Shown piece by piece: positions 8,017 to 16,086 of a DNA stretch of 64,000 nt; the stretch's first letter is position 1; each line of letters opens with the position of its first letter. A program made the position numbers and the translations under genes. The notes under the pieces are model-generated. The model ran no database searches and was not told where the DNA came from. It worked only from the letters and a program-made list of their open reading frames with translations. This stretch comes from JADJOY01 sp016713535 [NCBI: Deltaproteobacteria bacterium] (lineage in GTDB: Bacteria; JADJOY01). The stretch is from assembly GCA_016713535.1 (NCBI GenBank), contig JADJOY010000020.1, forward strand, positions 1-64,000, in the 5' to 3' direction.

Positions 8017-8403
8017 TCAGCTCGCGTCCGGCGGCGACCCGATCAGCCACGCCACCGCGGGCTCACGACCGTCGAAGATCCGCACCACGAAGCCACGGTT
8101 CGCGCAGCTCGTCTCCCAGAAGTCGACCTCCTGGCGAGGCGCGGCGAGCTGCGGCAACAGGATGGCTTCGCGGAACGCCGTGGGGCGAACGTCGGAGAGG
8201 ATCTCGACCAGGGCGTACAGGTCGAGCACCGAATGACCACCTTCGAGGGCGGTGCAGTCGGCCAGATAGCGATGAGTGCCCTGTTCTTCGCCGCACGCGA
8301 GCGTCGCCGTCGCGGCAGCGCGTAGCTCGTTCGGCTCGACGCGACCGGCGTAGCGCGTCTCGACGATCCGGAGCTCGGGGTCGAAGCGGAGGTCCCAGGG
8401 CAT
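8017..8403 (-). CDS. STAS/SpoIIAA-like protein
   Basis: This is a 128-residue protein. Alternating strands and helices (DLRFDPELRIVETRYAGRV, then THRYLADCTALEGGHSVLDL) and an FDGREPAVAWL C-terminus resemble the SpoIIAA/STAS-like group that begins with a beta strand followed by a GRV turn. A function is not assignable. I prefer the ATG at 8403, preceded by AGACAG; an in-frame ATG at 8454 would add 17 basic residues. The very long open frame that continues upstream to 11040 is antisense to the GH-like gene and is not real. It lies divergent to the second GH-like gene. Confidence 0.5.
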   Translation of the reverse strand: MPWDLRFDPELRIVETRYAGRVEPNELRAAATATLACGEEQGTHRYLADCTALEGGHSVLDLYALVEILSDVRPTAFREAILLPQLAAPRQEVDFWETSCANRGFVVRIFDGREPAVAWLIGSPPDAS

Positions 8404-8610
8404 CTGTCTTGGTTTCTGTGCGCGCTTGGCGACCTCGGAGGTGAGCCGGAACATAGTCGTAACCCTCGGGGGACTCCAGGATCTTCGTGGCCGCGCGACA
8501 CGCCGGCGGAACGTCTGCTCACGACGCGAGGTCGCCGCACGACGTGCGGCCCCTGATGAGCGGTCGACGCTTCGAAGTGACGCGGCTGCGGCCTGGTAGC
8601 CTCGCGCGTC

Positions 8611-10902
8611 ATGCCGCGACCCACGCCGATGGCCCTCGTCGAGCGCGCGCCCGATCGCGTCCGCCGCCCGATCGCGCTCGCCTCCCTCCTCGTCCTCTTT
8701 CTCCTGGCGCCGTCCGCGGCGCTCGCCGCACCCAGGGTCGACACCGTGAACGGTCACCCGGTGCTGATCGTCGACGGCGCGCCGTTTCTCCAGCTCGCCG
8801 CACAGCTCCAGGAGAACTCGGACAAGGACCCCGACGGGATGAGCGCTGCGCAGTACCTCGACACCGCCCGCAACCTCGGCTTCAAGGCGATCCGGGTCCC
8901 GGTCCGGTGGCGCACCTTCGCGTCGGGCCAGACGCGCACGCAGTTCCGCGCCAACGATCCCACCCGCGCCGACCTGGAGGCGCTCGTGAGCGCGGCGCGC
9001 GAGCGCGGGCTCAAGCTCAACCTGGCGTGGGAAGGCTCGAACGTGATCGGCAAGGCGAACTTCGCGCCCGACGACATCGCGTCGAAGTCGGGCACGTTCC
9101 ACGCGAACGGCTCGCTCACGCCGCCCGCGGGTTTCGATTACGTGAACGGACCACAGAGCTACGCGAGCTTCGTGGTGGTGACGAACCCCGACGGCTCGAT
9201 CGCCGCGAGCCAGCCCAGCGCCACCGCGAACCGCGGGGTCTTCTGCCCGGACTGGCCGAACGTGCTGGCGCGCGAGCGCACCGACTTCCTGGCGCTGGTC
9301 GACTGGATCGCGAGTGTCAACGCCACCGGCGACGTGGTGATCACCCTGCAGGTCGAGAACGAGCCCGCGCTCGTCGACGAGAACGACACCGCGTCGAAGC
9401 CGACGCAACGCTGCCGGTGCGGCCTCTCCGAGCACCAGTTCGCCAACCCGAGCCAGCGCGTCGCGGGCTTCGACGGCTCCTTCCCCACCTTCGCCCAGTA
9501 CCAGAACGCGCGCCCCGAGCTGGTGCAGCGGCTCGGCGTCGACGAGGTCTACACCCAGTGGTCGATGCAGCGTTACTGGGCCGAGCTCGCGAGGGCCGCC
9601 CACGCCAGGCTCCCCGGCTTCCCGCTGATCCTCAACCTGTTCGGCCACGACGAGGCGTCCACTCCCGAGCCCGACCACCCCGGCTCGCCGTTCCACGACG
9701 TCGACGGCTGGATCACCTACGCCGGCATGGTGAGCGCGGGTCCGGACATGTACGGCTACAAGCAGGAGGTCTACGACCCGCAGTCCGACTCGGCGAAGAA
9801 CTTCCTCTACGCCCCCGAGTTCGGCGCCCAGTACTACCCGCACTTCCAGGTCTTCGGCGTGCTCGGCTCGAACCTCGCGAGCGGCGGCGCCACGTACCTG
9901 GGTATGGGCATGAGCACTTACGCGCTCTACGGCGATATCGTGAGCCTGTTCGTGGGCATGGTGAGCGACGGCGTGACCCGCGGGCTCATCCCCAACGCGG
10001 CGCGCGGCACGTGGTTCCAGTCGATCCTCGGCCAGCCCTACTCGGCGGCCTTCTACGCGCGCGCCACCAACGCGGCGCTGGGCAGCGCCATGGCGCCGCT
10101 CGCGCGCGCCGCCGGCACCGGCAACCTCGCGGCGTTCTTCGATCGCAACTACCTGGGCAGCGATAGCTGGAACGGCGGCACCGTGAGCCTGGGCGGAGCC
10201 CAGGTCACCCTCACCGACCTCGGCGACTCGGGCTCGCCGGCGCGCGGCGCGCTGGTGCGGACCGGCAACAAGGACTTCACGGTGGTGGGCGTTTCGTACC
10301 GGGCGCGGATCGCGGTGGCGCCGCCGAGCGACGGCTTCGAGATCGAGCGCGGCGCGTGGGCGGGCGATACCTGGGTGCGCGCCGCCGATCCGCTCGATGG
10401 CTCGGTGACCGTGGACGGAAGCGGCGTCACGGTGACGCTCTCGAACGACGAGCGCTCGACCGCGGGCGCGCTCACGGTGGGGGCGGGCGGGCCGCTCGAC
10501 CTGCAGTACGCGGTGCGGATCTATCCCTCGAGCGGGAGCGGACCGCTCGACGGCGACGGCGACGGCGTCCCCGATGCCTCCGACAACTGTCCGCTCGTGA
10601 GCAATCCGGGACAGGCCGACTCGGACGGCGACGGTGTCGGCGACGCGTGCGAGAGCGGCGGCAACGGCGATCGCGACGGCGACGGCATCCCGGATGCGTC
10701 CGACAACTGCATCGACGTCCCCAACGCCGATCAGGCCGACAGCGACGGCGACGGCACCGGCGACGCCTGCGAGCCACCCCCTCCCGGCGGCGGAGGCGGC
10801 GGTTGCGCCGTGGCGAGCGAGAGCGCGGCCGGCACGAGCGTTCCCGTGCTCGCCGCCCTCGGTCTGATCCTCACGCTGGCCGTCCGCCGCCGCGTGCGGT
10901 GA
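8611..10902 (+). CDS. Secreted clan GH-A-like glycoside hydrolase paralog with thrombospondin-3 repeats and C-terminal anchor
   Basis: This is a 763-residue exported protein. The signal peptide ends near ALAAPRV (residue 40). The TIM-barrel-like domain carries QVENEP near residue 247-252 (acid/base Asn-Glu-Pro of clan GH-A) and YAPEFGAQ near 403 (nucleophile Glu region). A beta domain with [12 protein letters not shown] is shared almost verbatim with the 919-3237 protein. Two type-3 Ca2+ repeats ([15 protein letters not shown] and [12 protein letters not shown]) span ~647-725. The C-terminus is six Gly, Cys, a hydrophobic stretch and RRRVR, an anchor or sorting signal. It is probably a cell-surface polysaccharide-active enzyme. 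The specificity (beta-galactosidase, glucanase or other) cannot be read from sequence. Confidence 0.78.
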   Translation: MPRPTPMALVERAPDRVRRPIALASLLVLFLLAPSAALAAPRVDTVNGHPVLIVDGAPFLQLAAQLQENSDKDPDGMSAAQYLDTARNLGFKAIRVPVRWRTFASGQTRTQFRANDPTRADLEALVSAARERGLKLNLAWEGSNVIGKANFAPDDIASKSGTFHANGSLTPPAGFDYVNGPQSYASFVVVTNPDGSIAASQPSATANRGVFCPDWPNVLARERTDFLALVDWIASVNATGDVVITLQVENEPALVDENDTASKPTQRCRCGLSEHQFANPSQRVAGFDGSFPTFAQYQNARPELVQRLGVDEVYTQWSMQRYWAELARAAHARLPGFPLILNLFGHDEASTPEPDHPGSPFHDVDGWITYAGMVSAGPDMYGYKQEVYDPQSDSAKNFLYAPEFGAQYYPHFQVFGVLGSNLASGGATYLGMGMSTYALYGDIVSLFVGMVSDGVTRGLIPNAARGTWFQSILGQPYSAAFYARATNAALGSAMAPLARAAGTGNLAAFFDRNYLGSDSWNGGTVSLGGAQVTLTDLGDSGSPARGALVRTGNKDFTVVGVSYRARIAVAPPSDGFEIERGAWAGDTWVRAADPLDGSVTVDGSGVTVTLSNDERSTAGALTVGAGGPLDLQYAVRIYPSSGSGPLDGDGDGVPDASDNCPLVSNPGQADSDGDGVGDACESGGNGDRDGDGIPDASDNCIDVPNADQADSDGDGTGDACEPPPPGGGGGGCAVASESAAGTSVPVLAALGLILTLAVRRRVR

Positions 10903-10912
10903 ACCCCGCGTC

Positions 10913-11455
10913 ATGCGCGGATGGTTCGAGCGCCTCATCGCTGGCAGACGGTCCGCGGCCGCGCGCGCTCGCCGCGAGAGCTTCACCGCGGAAGAGCTTC
11001 GGACCCGCCTCGGCTGCGACGTCGCGGCGATGATCGCCAACGGCCCATGACGCCGCGATCGTCGGCGAGCAGGTAGCGTTCAACGCGAACGTGGATCGGT
11101 TCGTCGATCACCCCGTCTTCGGGCGGTACCTGAGGTCTCACCTTCCAGCCGAGGCGTACGAAACCTCGGGCGTCTGGGTGCTGGCGATCAAGGACGTCGC
11201 CGCCGAGATCCGCGAGCTCGAGCCCGGAACCACGTTGCTTTCGATCGGTTACTTCCCGATCGCCCGCTCGAACGCCGGCAACCTGATCTGCTTCGAGGCC
11301 GCATCGAACCGGGTGTGGTGGGCATCCCACGAGCTTCTCTCGGACGACGATCCCACCAGCGGCCCCACGCCCGTGGCCGACGAACTGTGGGCGTTCGTAC
11401 GGGCTCTCGACGCCGACCTTCTCCGACCGCCTTGCCGCCCTCGACCGCGGCGGAT
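10913..11455 (+). pseudogene. SMI1/KNR4-like protein, frameshifted and with a lost 3' end
   Basis: A first frame starts at ATG 10913 (MRGWFERLIAGRR, then SFTAEELRTRLGCDVAAMI) and stops at 11050. The continuation lies one frame away from about 11046: HDAAIVGEQVAFNANVDRF, then the SMI1-like core LLSIGYFPIARSNAGNLIC, NRVWWASHELLSDDD and DELWAFVRALDADL. Removing one C from the CCC at 11044-11046 joins the two. SMI1/KNR4 (SUKH) proteins include immunity proteins and regulatory scaffolds. No toxin gene is adjacent. The natural stop appears missing: downstream the frame enters a palindromic repeat (11463-11521) and then runs antisense to the next gene. Confidence 0.5.
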
Positions 11456-11462
11456 CGTCGTC

Positions 11463-11521
11463 GTAGCGCGGGGGCTCGTCCCCCGCCGGATCGCCTGGCG
11501 GGGGACCCGCCCCCGCGCTAC
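11463..11521. repeat. Palindromic repeat related to family B
   Basis: A perfect 13-bp outer inverted repeat (GTAGCGCGGGGGC and GCCCCCGCGCTAC) encloses two small hairpins with CCCCCGC/GCGGGGG arms. It shares the GTAGCGCGGGGGCTC core with the 149-bp family B elements. It sits at the degraded 3' end of the SMI1-like gene. Confidence 0.7.
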
Positions 11522-11555
11522 GTCCGCTGGTTGCGCCGAAAACCAGCCAGCTCCG

Positions 11556-13194
11556 TCACAGATGGATCGAGAGGATCCCCTCGTCGATCAAGACCTTCCC
11601 GCAGATGCCGAGGCCGAAGAGGATCACGATGGCGGCGCTGATGACGGGCAAGCGCTTGACCCACGGGCTCTCGCGCACGCCGAACCGGTCTTGCATGAAG
11701 TTGCCGGCGAGCACCATCGCGATACCGATCGCGATCAGCACCAGCGCGAGCCCGAGGCTGAACGACAGCACCAGCGCGAGCCCGAACGCCACGCGGTGAT
11801 ACGCGACCGCGGCGAGCAGCACCACCAGCGCCGACGGGCATGGCACCATCCCGCCCGAGATGCCGAGCGAGAGCAGGCTCTTCCAGGTCACGGGCTGCGA
11901 CGGATCGGGGAAGTGCGCGTGCACGTGGCCGTCCCCGTGGTCGTGAAGGTGCCCGTGATCGTGCGCGTGGGGGTGGGTGGGCATGATCGTGCCCGTGGTC
12001 GCGATCATGCGCGTGATCGTGGCCGTGCGTATGGTCGTGAAGGTGGTGGTCGTGGTCCGCGTGGCCGTGACCGTGGGTGTGGCCGCCGCCCATCATCGCG
12101 CGCAGCCGGATCACCAGCATCCAGAACCCGAGCCCCACGATCAGGGCACCCGACGTGAAGCCGAGGTACGGGTAGATCTTCTCGGGCAGCACGTACTGCG
12201 AGAGGCTGAGCGTGATCACACCGAGCAGGATCACCACCGAGGTGTGAGTCGCGGTCACCACCGTTCCCAGGAAGACCGCGTCGCGGATGCGCCCCTTCGA
12301 GCCCACCAGATATGCCGCGACCACGGTCTTGCCGTGACCGGGCGAGAGCGCGTGCCCGCAGCCCAGGAAGAACGCCACGGCGAGCCCGACCAGGACCACG
12401 CTCACGCTCAGGTTCGCCGCGCCGAGGTACGACTCCATCCGCTTCACCTCGTGGCTGGTCCGGGCGGCGGCCTTGTCGTCGCTGGCGGCGGCCTGACCGG
12501 GCACCGGGGCGGCCGCGGCCGGCGCGCCCGCGGCTTCGGGCAACGCCACGCCCTTGCGCGTGAAGTCGATCGAGAGGTTCCGGTGCTCGGGTGACGGGTA
12601 CCACTTGGTGTTGGTCTTGCTGTCGAGGAAGAAGCGCTCGTCCTTCTCGAGGCCAGTGCGCGCCTCGCCTAGACCGTCTCCGAGCTCCACGTGCTCGGAG
12701 TAGAGCGTCTCCTCGCCCGGGTAGTTGCGGTTCTTGATCGCGAGCACGTTGCGATCCGCGAGCTTGCCCGCGATCTTCGTCCGCAGCGCATAACGGTAGA
12801 GCTGGAAGTACATGTCGTTGGGGCGCGACTCGCGGACACCGTCGGGATCGTCCTCGAGGGTCAGGTGCTCGCGGTTGAGCGACACGTCGAGGCCGGTGCG
12901 CAGCGCGTCCACCTTGGAGCGCTTGAACTCCTCGCGGATCTCCGCGGGCGGCGCGTCCATCTTGTCCTTCGCCATGTCCACGAACTCGCGCTGCAGGATC
13001 GAGGTAGGGACTTCGATCGTGTAGGCGATTCGCAGCCACTCCGCGTCCATCTTCACCGTGATCTGCTGCGCGAAGAACTTGGGACCGAGCGAGTGCGCGG
13101 CGGCCTCGCGCGCCGCGCCCACGGTGGCGACCACGGCGAGCAAGAACGCGAGCCCCCACGTCCGGACGACGAAGCGATGAACGATCCTGGTCAT
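11556..13194 (-). CDS. NicO-family nickel/cobalt transporter with His-rich loop (frameshifted)
   Basis: After correction of one frameshift this encodes a ~545-residue inner-membrane protein. The N-terminal 230 residues are a periplasmic DUF1007-like region after a signal sequence (AHSLGPKFFAQQ). The NicO domain follows, with the signature GHALSPGHGKTVVAAYLVGS, several TM helices, a cytoplasmic loop of His/Asp repeats (HGHADHDHHLHDHTHGHDHA), and C-terminal TM helices including LSLGISGGMVPCPSALVVLL. NicO/RcnA-type proteins export or import Ni2+/Co2+ using the His-rich loop. The frame breaks inside that loop: one extra base in the G5 run at 11969-11973 shifts reading, and the C-terminal half continues in another frame to 11556. 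It may be a sequencing indel, or slippage in a repetitive tract. ATG at 13194. Confidence 0.78.
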
Positions 13195-13380
13195 GAGTCA
13201 CACTCGAGCGCGAGAGAGGATTGCCTCGGCTACGTCCCCTCGCGGTGAACGGATTCGGGGCGAAGCGAGCGGCCGCGATGGCGTAGCACGCACGCCTCCG
13301 GGCCGCCAGGCGCGCGCCCGGTTGAGCGGGACGACGCGTTGGGAGTACCCTCGAAAGGACCCCCACGCGAGGAACGAAGG

Positions 13381-13785
13381 ATGGCCGACCCGACCGGAGC
13401 ACGCGCGCGCCGCACCACGATCTCGATGGAGAAGCGCCCGCTCAGCCCGGAGGATCTGCGCATCCCCCCGCACCTGAGCGTGGTCCTCAAGGTGGTCGAT
13501 GGTCCGGCCACCAAGGAGTCGTTCCAGCTCACCGCCAGCGCCAGCGTGGTGGGACGCGGCGAGGTCGCCGACATCCGCGTCAAGGACCCGGCGATGTCGC
13601 GCCGCCACTTCCAGATCACCTACAGGAACCTCGAGTTCCGGATCCAGGACCTCGACTCGAGCAACGGCACCTACCTCAACGACTCCGAGGTCCAGGAATA
13701 CGCGCTGCACAACGGCGACTCGATCGTCGCCGGCGACTCGCGCTTCACGTTCAGCGTCGGACGCGCCGACCCGCCGAAGCGCTGA
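13381..13785 (+). CDS. FHA-domain protein
   Basis: This is a 134-residue cytosolic protein consisting of a basic N-terminus (~40 residues) and one forkhead-associated domain: SVVGRGEVADIRVKDPAMS, RRHFQITY and LDSSNGTYLND, which contain the conserved Gly-Arg, Ser-Arg-His and Asn-Gly-Thr phosphothreonine-binding residues. It should read Ser/Thr phosphorylation, for instance by a Hanks-type kinase such as the one encoded near 43-48 kb; that link is only an inference. GAGGA lies 7 nt before the ATG at 13381. It converges on the 14090 gene, with hairpin repeats between. Confidence 0.85.
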   Translation: MADPTGARARRTTISMEKRPLSPEDLRIPPHLSVVLKVVDGPATKESFQLTASASVVGRGEVADIRVKDPAMSRRHFQITYRNLEFRIQDLDSSNGTYLNDSEVQEYALHNGDSIVAGDSRFTFSVGRADPPKR

Positions 13786-13822
13786 CGCGGGGCCGCATCC
13801 GCGGGCCGGACACGGCTCGGAG

Positions 13823-13842
13823 GGACCGCCTCCCGGCGGTCC
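13823..13842. repeat. Hairpin family A, copy 1
   Basis: The perfect 8-bp stem is GGACCGCC/GGCGGTCC with loop TCCC, preceded by GCTCGGAG. Copies at 16038-16057 and 49888-49907 share the leader and loop but carry the stem GGCCCGAC/GTCGGGCC, so the changes are compensatory. Confidence 0.75.
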
Positions 13843-13932
13843 GCTGCTCGCGTCGACTCGAACGCGATCCCGGCTCGCGCGACGACCTCCCGTATCGCCG
13901 GCCGCGCGGCGCGCGGCCCTCCAACGAGGCGA

Positions 13933-13950
13933 GGTCTTGACGAAGACCCC
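13933..13950. repeat. First copy of duplicated GGTCTT hairpin
   Basis: GGTCTT-GACG-AAGACC-CC forms a 6-bp hairpin. The same 18-mer recurs 130 bp downstream at 14065-14082. The rest of the 13843-14062 gap shows no further gene. Confidence 0.6.
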
Positions 13951-14062
13951 GCGAACGACAAGGTCGGCGACCGGGCCGCCATGCTGCTCGCGCCAGAGGC
14001 GCGCGCCGCTTTCGCGGCGGCCTTTGGGGTGGGGCCCCGGCTGGATTGACTCCAGACGGGGC

Positions 14063-14082
14063 GGGGTCTTGACGAAGACCCC
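14063..14082. terminator. Bidirectional terminator-like hairpin between convergent genes
   Basis: The perfect 8-bp stem is GGGGTCTT/AAGACCCC with loop GACG. It sits 8 bp past the stop of the minus-strand gene at 14090 and in the convergent gap after the FHA gene. There is no strong T-run, so terminator function is inferred from position. Confidence 0.45.
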
Positions 14083-14089
14083 GAGGAAT

Positions 14090-14635
14090 TCAGTACTGCG
14101 GCGACTCGCCGAACAGCTTGCTCGCGGGCGAACCCTGCGCCGGGGCTTGCTGCTGCTGGATCAGGATCAGGAGTGTGCCGTCGCGGTGCGGCACGCCACC
14201 GATCACGACGGTTCCCTTGGCGGAGGTCTCGGCGTTCAGCTCGACCGGCTTCGACCGGACGTCAGACGCGGCCGGAAGGACCTTCACCCGCATCCGCGTG
14301 CGGTTGTCGAGGAACGCGGTGGGCTTCACCTCGACCGAGCCGCCGTGGGCCGGCAGCATGATCGAGCCGATCTCGTCCACGCCGAGCGCCTGCCGCACCT
14401 CCTGGAGGAGCGTGTACTCGCGGTAGGGCAGCTTCGACGTGAGCTTGGTGCTGATGAGGCCGACCGACGGATCGACGTGAAGATTGCGGGCGGACGTGGC
14501 GATGGTGGCGTGGACGACGCGGGTGTGGATGATACGCCGCTGCTCGACCTCCTGAGCGGCCGCGACCGACACGACACCGAACACGAGGGCCGGTAGCAAC
14601 AGCCGAACGCGGGTCGACCTGGGCTGGGCGCTCAT
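14090..14635 (-). CDS. Periplasmic protein of an ECF sigma/anti-sigma operon
   Basis: This is a 181-residue protein with a signal peptide (RVRLLLPALVFGVVSVAAAQ). The mature part has the segments LTSKLPYREYTLLQEV, ALGVDEIGSIMLPAHGGSVEV and KGTVVIGGVPHRDGTLLILI, a layout I associate with small exported proteins encoded beside sigma/anti-sigma pairs in deltaproteobacterial genomes. Its start (ATG 14635) overlaps the stop of the anti-sigma gene by 4 bp, so translation is coupled. It may sense or transmit an envelope signal to the anti-sigma factor, or be an effector of the regulon. No catalytic motif is visible. Confidence 0.55.
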   Translation of the reverse strand: MSAQPRSTRVRLLLPALVFGVVSVAAAQEVEQRRIIHTRVVHATIATSARNLHVDPSVGLISTKLTSKLPYREYTLLQEVRQALGVDEIGSIMLPAHGGSVEVKPTAFLDNRTRMRVKVLPAASDVRSKPVELNAETSAKGTVVIGGVPHRDGTLLILIQQQQAPAQGSPASKLFGESPQY

Positions 14636-15135
14636 GGCTGCGGCCCCTCGGTGCCGATCCACACCACGCCGATGTCCGGATCATCGCTCGTCACGAGCCG
14701 CGCCGGGACCGCCTCCGAGGCGTCGGCGAGCTGGACGCTCACCGACGGAATGGCCGCGACCGCGGGCGCCGAACCGGGGCCGGGCCGCCGTACAAGCCAC
14801 ATCGCCGCCGAGACCACCACGAACCCGGCGACCGCCGCCGCGAGCGCGTACTGCCACGGAGCGCGTGCCCCGCTCGCCGCGACGACGGGCTCGACGGAGA
14901 CGGCGTCGAGGCGCGCGGCGATGCGCCGACTCAGCTCTTCCGCCGGGATCGGCGGCTCTACCTCGGCGAAGGTCTGCTCGAGAACGGTGCCGATCTGCTC
15001 GAGCTCGGCGAGCCGCTCGCGGCAGGTGTCACACGCTTCGAGGTGGGCTTGGGCATCGACCAGGGCTCGGCCGGCGAGATCGCCGTCCCGAAACCTCTCG
15101 ATCCAGATGTTGAGGTCTTCACAGGGCACGCTCAC
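14632..15135 (-). CDS. Anti-sigma factor with zinc-finger (zf-HC2) domain
   Basis: This is a 167-residue single-pass membrane protein. The N-terminal cytoplasmic ZAS-like domain reads VPCEDLNIWIERFRDGDL, followed by AQAHLEACDTCRERLAEL with the His-x3-Cys-x2-Cys metal motif. One TM helix follows (WQYALAAAVAGFVVVSAAMW, residues ~95-115), then a ~50-residue periplasmic tail. I chose GTG at 15135 because GGGAG sits 6 nt upstream and homology begins there. It should hold the ECF sigma factor encoded 115 bp upstream (15250-15834) until a signal arrives. Confidence 0.78.
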   Translation of the reverse strand: MSVPCEDLNIWIERFRDGDLAGRALVDAQAHLEACDTCRERLAELEQIGTVLEQTFAEVEPPIPAEELSRRIAARLDAVSVEPVVAASGARAPWQYALAAAVAGFVVVSAAMWLVRRPGPGSAPAVAAIPSVSVQLADASEAVPARLVTSDDPDIGVVWIGTEGPQP

Positions 15136-15249
15136 GTCACGCTCCCGTGGCCGAACGATGCGCCCCTGACCTCGCACGCTCCGCCTCGAACATCCATTCG
15201 ACGGCCGTCCCTTAACAAAAATTCACACAAGCTGCACATCTCGGCCGCC

Positions 15250-15834
15250 TCACAGGTCCTTGAGGAGCTTCTGCAGCTTGTGGCGGGCGTAGTGCAGCCG
15301 GCTCATCACCGTGCCCTTCGAACATTTCAGTACGTCCGCGATTTCCTTGTAAGAAAGCCCGTGGACCTCGCGCAGCAAAATGGCTGCACGCTGCTCCTCC
15401 GGCAACGTCTCGACGGCCTTCATCACCGCGTCCTTGATCTCGCTGCGGCGGACCGCGCTGTCCGGGCTCGGCAAGCGCCGCAGCAGGGCGTCGCCGCTCA
15501 CCGGCGAGTCGTCGAGCTTGGCGCCGTCCTCGTAGCTGACGGACTTGTCGCGCTGCTCGCGGCGGATGAAGTCGATCGCCGAGTTGAACGTGATGCGGTA
15601 GAGCCAGGTGTAGAAGTTCGATCGGCCGACGAAGCTCGAGATCGACTGGTACGCCTTGACGAACGCCTCCTGGGTCACGTCGAGCGCATGCTCGGAGTCG
15701 TTCACCATCCCGTAAGCCACCGAGTACACACGCTTCTGATAGCGCTCGACGAGGACGTCGAAGGCCCCGCGCTCGCCTTCCTGGGCGAGGCGGATGAGCT
15801 CGGACTCGGGCTCGGACGAGTAGTCGCGTGCCAT
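15250..15834 (-). CDS. ECF RNA polymerase sigma factor (RpoE-like)
   Basis: This is a 194-residue sigma-70 family protein with both ECF regions. Region 2 reads FDVLVERYQKRVYSVAYGM, ALDVTQEAFVKAYQSI and FYTWLYRITFNSAIDFIRR. Region 4 reads LPEEQRAAILLREVHGLS, YKEIADVLKCSKGTVMSRLH. The order sigma, zf-HC2 anti-sigma, exported protein is a standard extracytoplasmic stress-response operon. ATG at 15834; the in-frame extension upstream has no coding character. The ~115-bp gap to the anti-sigma gene contains a small AT-rich patch (15213-15240) that I could not match to a promoter. Confidence 0.9.
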   Translation of the reverse strand: MARDYSSEPESELIRLAQEGERGAFDVLVERYQKRVYSVAYGMVNDSEHALDVTQEAFVKAYQSISSFVGRSNFYTWLYRITFNSAIDFIRREQRDKSVSYEDGAKLDDSPVSGDALLRRLPSPDSAVRRSEIKDAVMKAVETLPEEQRAAILLREVHGLSYKEIADVLKCSKGTVMSRLHYARHKLQKLLKDL

Positions 15835-15927
15835 GGGCAAGGGGGGGGCGCGGAGGCGAACGCGCGGCCGAACCTTACATCGCGGCGAGGGCGCGCGGCT
15901 CGTGCCGTCGGCCGATCGAGTGGCTCC

Positions 15928-15946
15928 GGACCGCCGGAGGCGGTCC
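15928..15946. repeat. Hairpin with the family A stem upstream of the ECF sigma gene
   Basis: The perfect 8-bp stem GGACCGCC/GGCGGTCC encloses a 3-nt loop GGA. The stem is identical to family A copy 1 at 13823 but the loop differs. Between 15835 and 16086 I see no other feature apart from family A copy 2. Confidence 0.55.
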
Positions 15947-16029
15947 ATCCAGAACTGCACCGGAAAGGCGTGCCGCGGGCGTGCCAACCTCGACGCGTGC
16001 CCCTCCGGCATCGATGACGGCCCACCATG

Positions 16030-16058
16030 GCTCGGAGGGCCCGACTCCCGTCGGGCCG
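16030..16058. repeat. Hairpin family A, copy 2
   Basis: Leader GCTCGGAG is followed by the perfect stem GGCCCGAC/GTCGGGCC with loop TCCC. It lies about 30 bp downstream of the hemB stop, where it could act as a terminator-like end for the minus strand. Confidence 0.75.
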
Positions 16059-16086
16059 GTCGCGGCGCCGCGCCGGCGCTCCCGGC

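Noticed and set aside
8017-11040. A 1,007-codon minus-strand open frame
   Set aside because: Only its last ~130 codons look like a protein (kept as 8017-8403). The rest is antisense to the GH-like gene and is an Ala/Arg/Val-rich shadow, typical of high-GC DNA.
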